From Noviherbaspirillum pedocola (GTDB lineage: Bacteria; Pseudomonadota; Gammaproteobacteria; Burkholderiales; Burkholderiaceae_D): a stretch of DNA of 64,000 nucleotides. Shown here piece by piece: positions 61,888 through 64,000 of this stretch; the stretch's first letter is position 1; every line of letters starts with the position of its first letter. Both the position numbers and the translations under genes were made by a program. The notes under the pieces are model-generated. The model had not been told where the DNA came from. It saw nothing but the letters and a program-made list of their open reading frames with translations, and did not search any database. The DNA is taken from positions 1 through 64,000 of the forward strand of contig NZ_JAEPBG010000018.1 of assembly GCF_016632335.1 (NCBI RefSeq), read 5' to 3'.

Positions 61888-64000
61888 TCAGTAGAAGGCG
61901 TCGTATTTCAGGCCGATTTCGCGGCTGCCCTGCTGGGCGGCCGGCGTGGCGGCGGTGCGGTCCAGATAGAGGCGCAGCATGTCGCCGCCGAGCACGCTGC
62001 CGGCCGCGCCGCCGCGCAGCTCATAGCCGTGGCCGGTGACAGTGTTGGTCGAGATGCCGACGGCGCCATACGGCCGCCACGCGCGGTGATAGCCGGCCTC
62101 GGCATTCGCGCCCGTGGCCAGCAGCAGGCCGACAGTGCGCGAGCCCTGCGGCAGCAGCGTCGTGGCCGGATCGGCGCCGGCGGGCAGGATGCTGGCGATC
62201 TGCGCGTCGAAGTTGCCGTTGGCGGCGAAGCGGTTGCCCGACAGGTAGGCCGACAGCGTGATGTCCGGGTAATCGATGCGCAGCCGCTGGCCGGCTTCGA
62301 GGCGCCAGCTGCGGCCGCTGCCCAGCGCCGCGCCGCCCTGCGACAGGAAGCGCTGCCAGCCTAGGTCCATGCGCAGGTAGGCGCGGCTGGTGAGCGCATA
62401 GGTGGCCGAGGCTTCGACCAGATGGCGCATGCCGCCGACCATCAGCGGCACCGATTCGATCGCCGCCTGGTTGACGCCGATGGCGCCCGAGACCTGCAGG
62501 TCGCGCAGCGGCGCGGCTTCGGCCGCGAGCTTCGCGCCCGTGGTGCCGGCCAGCGCCTGGCGCCGCTGCAGCGTGGCCGAGATGCTGCCGGTGTCGATGC
62601 TGCGCGTGACGGTGAGCGCGAGGCGGCGGTCCAGCGAGGGTGGATCGAGCAGCTGTGCGCCATCGTCGCTGCGCTGGCGCTTTTCGGAAAGCGCCATGGA
62701 AAAGCGCAGCCCGGGCGTGACCTGGGTGGCGGCGTCGATGCGGGTTTCGGTGGTGACGAGCGGCGATTCGCTGCGATGCACGGTGCCCACCGACAGCTTC
62801 GGTCCGTTCTCGGTCGTCAGTTCCACCAGGCGCTGATGCAATTGCTCATCGTCCGGCAGGCGCGCGAGCTGGTCGAAGGCCAGCGTCTGCGCCAGCGCCG
62901 GGCGCTGCGCGCGGCGCGCGGCATCGATGCGGTCGTACATCGGCAGCCAGTCGGCAAGATTGTCGAGCAGGCGGTTCAGGCTGTTGCGGTCGTCGTCCTG
63001 CAGCGCCAGCGACAGTTCGGCATACAGCGGGCGCGCCACCTGGCCGGCATAGCGCGCGGCCAGCCAGGCGCGGGCCAGGTCGCTGCCATCCGCATTCAGC
63101 GCATACGACAGCGCGACTTCGCGCGCGCCGGCGGCAAGCCGCGCGTCTTCGGTTTTCGTGCCGGCGGCAAGCAGCGTGGCGACATCGGCGAGTCTGGCGG
63201 TACCGGCAGTACTACCGGCACTACCCGCACCGGAGCCGCGCGCCTCATGCGCCATTTCCCGGTCCAGCCGCTCGATCAGTTCGCGCGGGTTCTGCGCCGG
63301 CGCTGCGATGTCGGCACCCTTGCCGGCGGCCTGCTGCGCGGCGATCTGCGCAGCGTCGGCACGCAGCAGCATCTGCATCACCCGCCACGCGCCTTCGCCG
63401 CCGGCGAACTGCGGCGCCAGCGAGGCCAGCCGCTCGCGCATCGCTTCGAACTGGCCAGGACGCAGGCGCGCGATCGTCTGCGGATCGCGGAGCAGGTCCC
63501 AGGCCTGGCGGCGGATGCGCCAGGCAAGCTCAGTGCGCGAATTCGCTTCCAGGCATTCGGCATAGGCCATCAGCCAGAGCACATCGTTGCGGCGCGATTT
63601 GAGGTCGAAGCGGCTGAACCAGCGCAGCGCCTCGTCCTGGCGGTTGAGGCTCATCGCGGCGGCGGCAAAGGCTTCCCACAGCGCGGGGCTGCGCACGGCT
63701 TGCGGCGACCACTGCCGCAACGCTTCTTTCAGCGGCTCGGTGTCGCGCAGCGCGATCAGCACCCAGACCAGCGCGGCGCGCGCTTCGACATTGGCCGGAT
63801 CGATGACGAGCGCGGCGCGCAGATCGGTGCGCGCGCCGGGCAGGTCTTCGCCGCTCTGTTTCAATGCCGCGCGCTGAATCAGGAAAGCGGCGCGTTTTTC
63901 CAGCGCGGCCTGCTGCTGCGGCGACAGCCGCGCCAGGAAAGCGCGCGCCGCATTGCGCTCAGACAGGGTAGCCCACAGCGACAGCGCCTCTTCGGCCAGC
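61888..64000 (-). CDS. pelB: Pel outer-membrane export protein PelB (partial, N-terminus outside window)
   Basis: At least 704 residues of the C-terminal part are visible; the frame stays open to the window edge and no start or signal is included. The first 380 residues seen are TPR-like helical repeats, and the last 300 are a beta-barrel porin ending in an aromatic residue (KYDAFY). PelB (about 1,200 residues in Pseudomonas) exports Pel and localises the deacetylase PelA. pelA is expected beyond the window, upstream of pelB. Confidence 0.94.
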   Translation of the reverse strand, partial: LAEEALSLWATLSERNAARAFLARLSPQQQAALEKRAAFLIQRAALKQSGEDLPGARTDLRAALVIDPANVEARAALVWVLIALRDTEPLKEALRQWSPQAVRSPALWEAFAAAAMSLNRQDEALRWFSRFDLKSRRNDVLWLMAYAECLEANSRTELAWRIRRQAWDLLRDPQTIARLRPGQFEAMRERLASLAPQFAGGEGAWRVMQMLLRADAAQIAAQQAAGKGADIAAPAQNPRELIERLDREMAHEARGSGAGSAGSTAGTARLADVATLLAAGTKTEDARLAAGAREVALSYALNADGSDLARAWLAARYAGQVARPLYAELSLALQDDDRNSLNRLLDNLADWLPMYDRIDAARRAQRPALAQTLAFDQLARLPDDEQLHQRLVELTTENGPKLSVGTVHRSESPLVTTETRIDAATQVTPGLRFSMALSEKRQRSDDGAQLLDPPSLDRRLALTVTRSIDTGSISATLQRRQALAGTTGAKLAAEAAPLRDLQVSGAIGVNQAAIESVPLMVGGMRHLVEASATYALTSRAYLRMDLGWQRFLSQGGAALGSGRSWRLEAGQRLRIDYPDITLSAYLSGNRFAANGNFDAQIASILPAGADPATTLLPQGSRTVGLLLATGANAEAGYHRAWRPYGAVGISTNTVTGHGYELRGGAAGSVLGGDMLRLYLDRTAATPAAQQGSREIGLKYDAFY

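Overview
The window reads as chromosomal DNA of a high-GC betaproteobacterium of the order Burkholderiales, most likely family Oxalobacteraceae (Herbaspirillum, Noviherbaspirillum or Massilia type). This rests on the housekeeping gene order (mltA-apaG-rpe-gph-trpE, trpGDC), two PEP-CTERM surface proteins, a DUF4148 protein and the style of the extragenic palindromes. It is inferred from gene content only. No prophage, insertion sequence, CRISPR array or replication origin was seen.

Layout. 0-4.8 kb: enoyl-CoA hydratase, a hemerythrin-like protein, mltA facing a 45-residue membrane protein, apaG, then rpe-gph. 4.7-12.1 kb: the tryptophan block. trpE follows an apparent attenuator (a leader peptide with three Trp codons and a terminator hairpin). 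It is separated from trpGDC by two genes on the other strand, a secreted protein and a lipoprotein phosphodiesterase. 12.1-17.1 kb: a minus-strand series of ubiquinone-type hydroxylase, dsbC, an AcuI/YhdH-type reductase and an M61 peptidase. 17.2-21.7 kb: tRNA-Phe, an OsmC-YcaO fusion protein and a TPR protein with a glycosyltransferase-like C-terminus. 21.7-26.5 kb: a sulfur-acquisition operon (sulfate-binding protein, TauD-like dioxygenase, sulfonate-type ABC transporter). 26.9-31.2 kb: a DUF4148 protein, a PepA-like PEP-CTERM protein behind a sigma-54 promoter, and a chemoreceptor behind a sigma-28 promoter.

31.2-41.9 kb: an endonuclease III homologue, a cyanide-insensitive-type bd oxidase, a DJ-1/PfpI protein, a cupin, a GGDEF-EAL protein, a glutathione transferase, a second PEP-CTERM protein also behind a sigma-54 promoter, an AT-rich stretch without a recognised gene, and map. 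42.2-46.7 kb: an OprB-like porin with a double-domain ABC permease and an ATPase that has a C-terminal extension, without a binding protein. 47-55.8 kb: a beta-helix lipoprotein, topoisomerase IB, the potassium transporter Kup, a FUSC-family membrane protein with a radical SAM/SPASM protein, and a small antitoxin-like protein. 55.9-64 kb: the Pel exopolysaccharide operon, with pelB (cut by the window end), C, D, E, F and G on the minus strand.

A recurring feature is two families of palindromic extragenic elements, about 80 bp and 69 bp, that begin GTAG and mostly end CTAC. They sit against gene ends, and in two cases they supply the stop codon of the adjacent gene. Functional themes are surface and biofilm biology (Pel, PEP-CTERM proteins, c-di-GMP turnover), sulfur scavenging and tryptophan synthesis.
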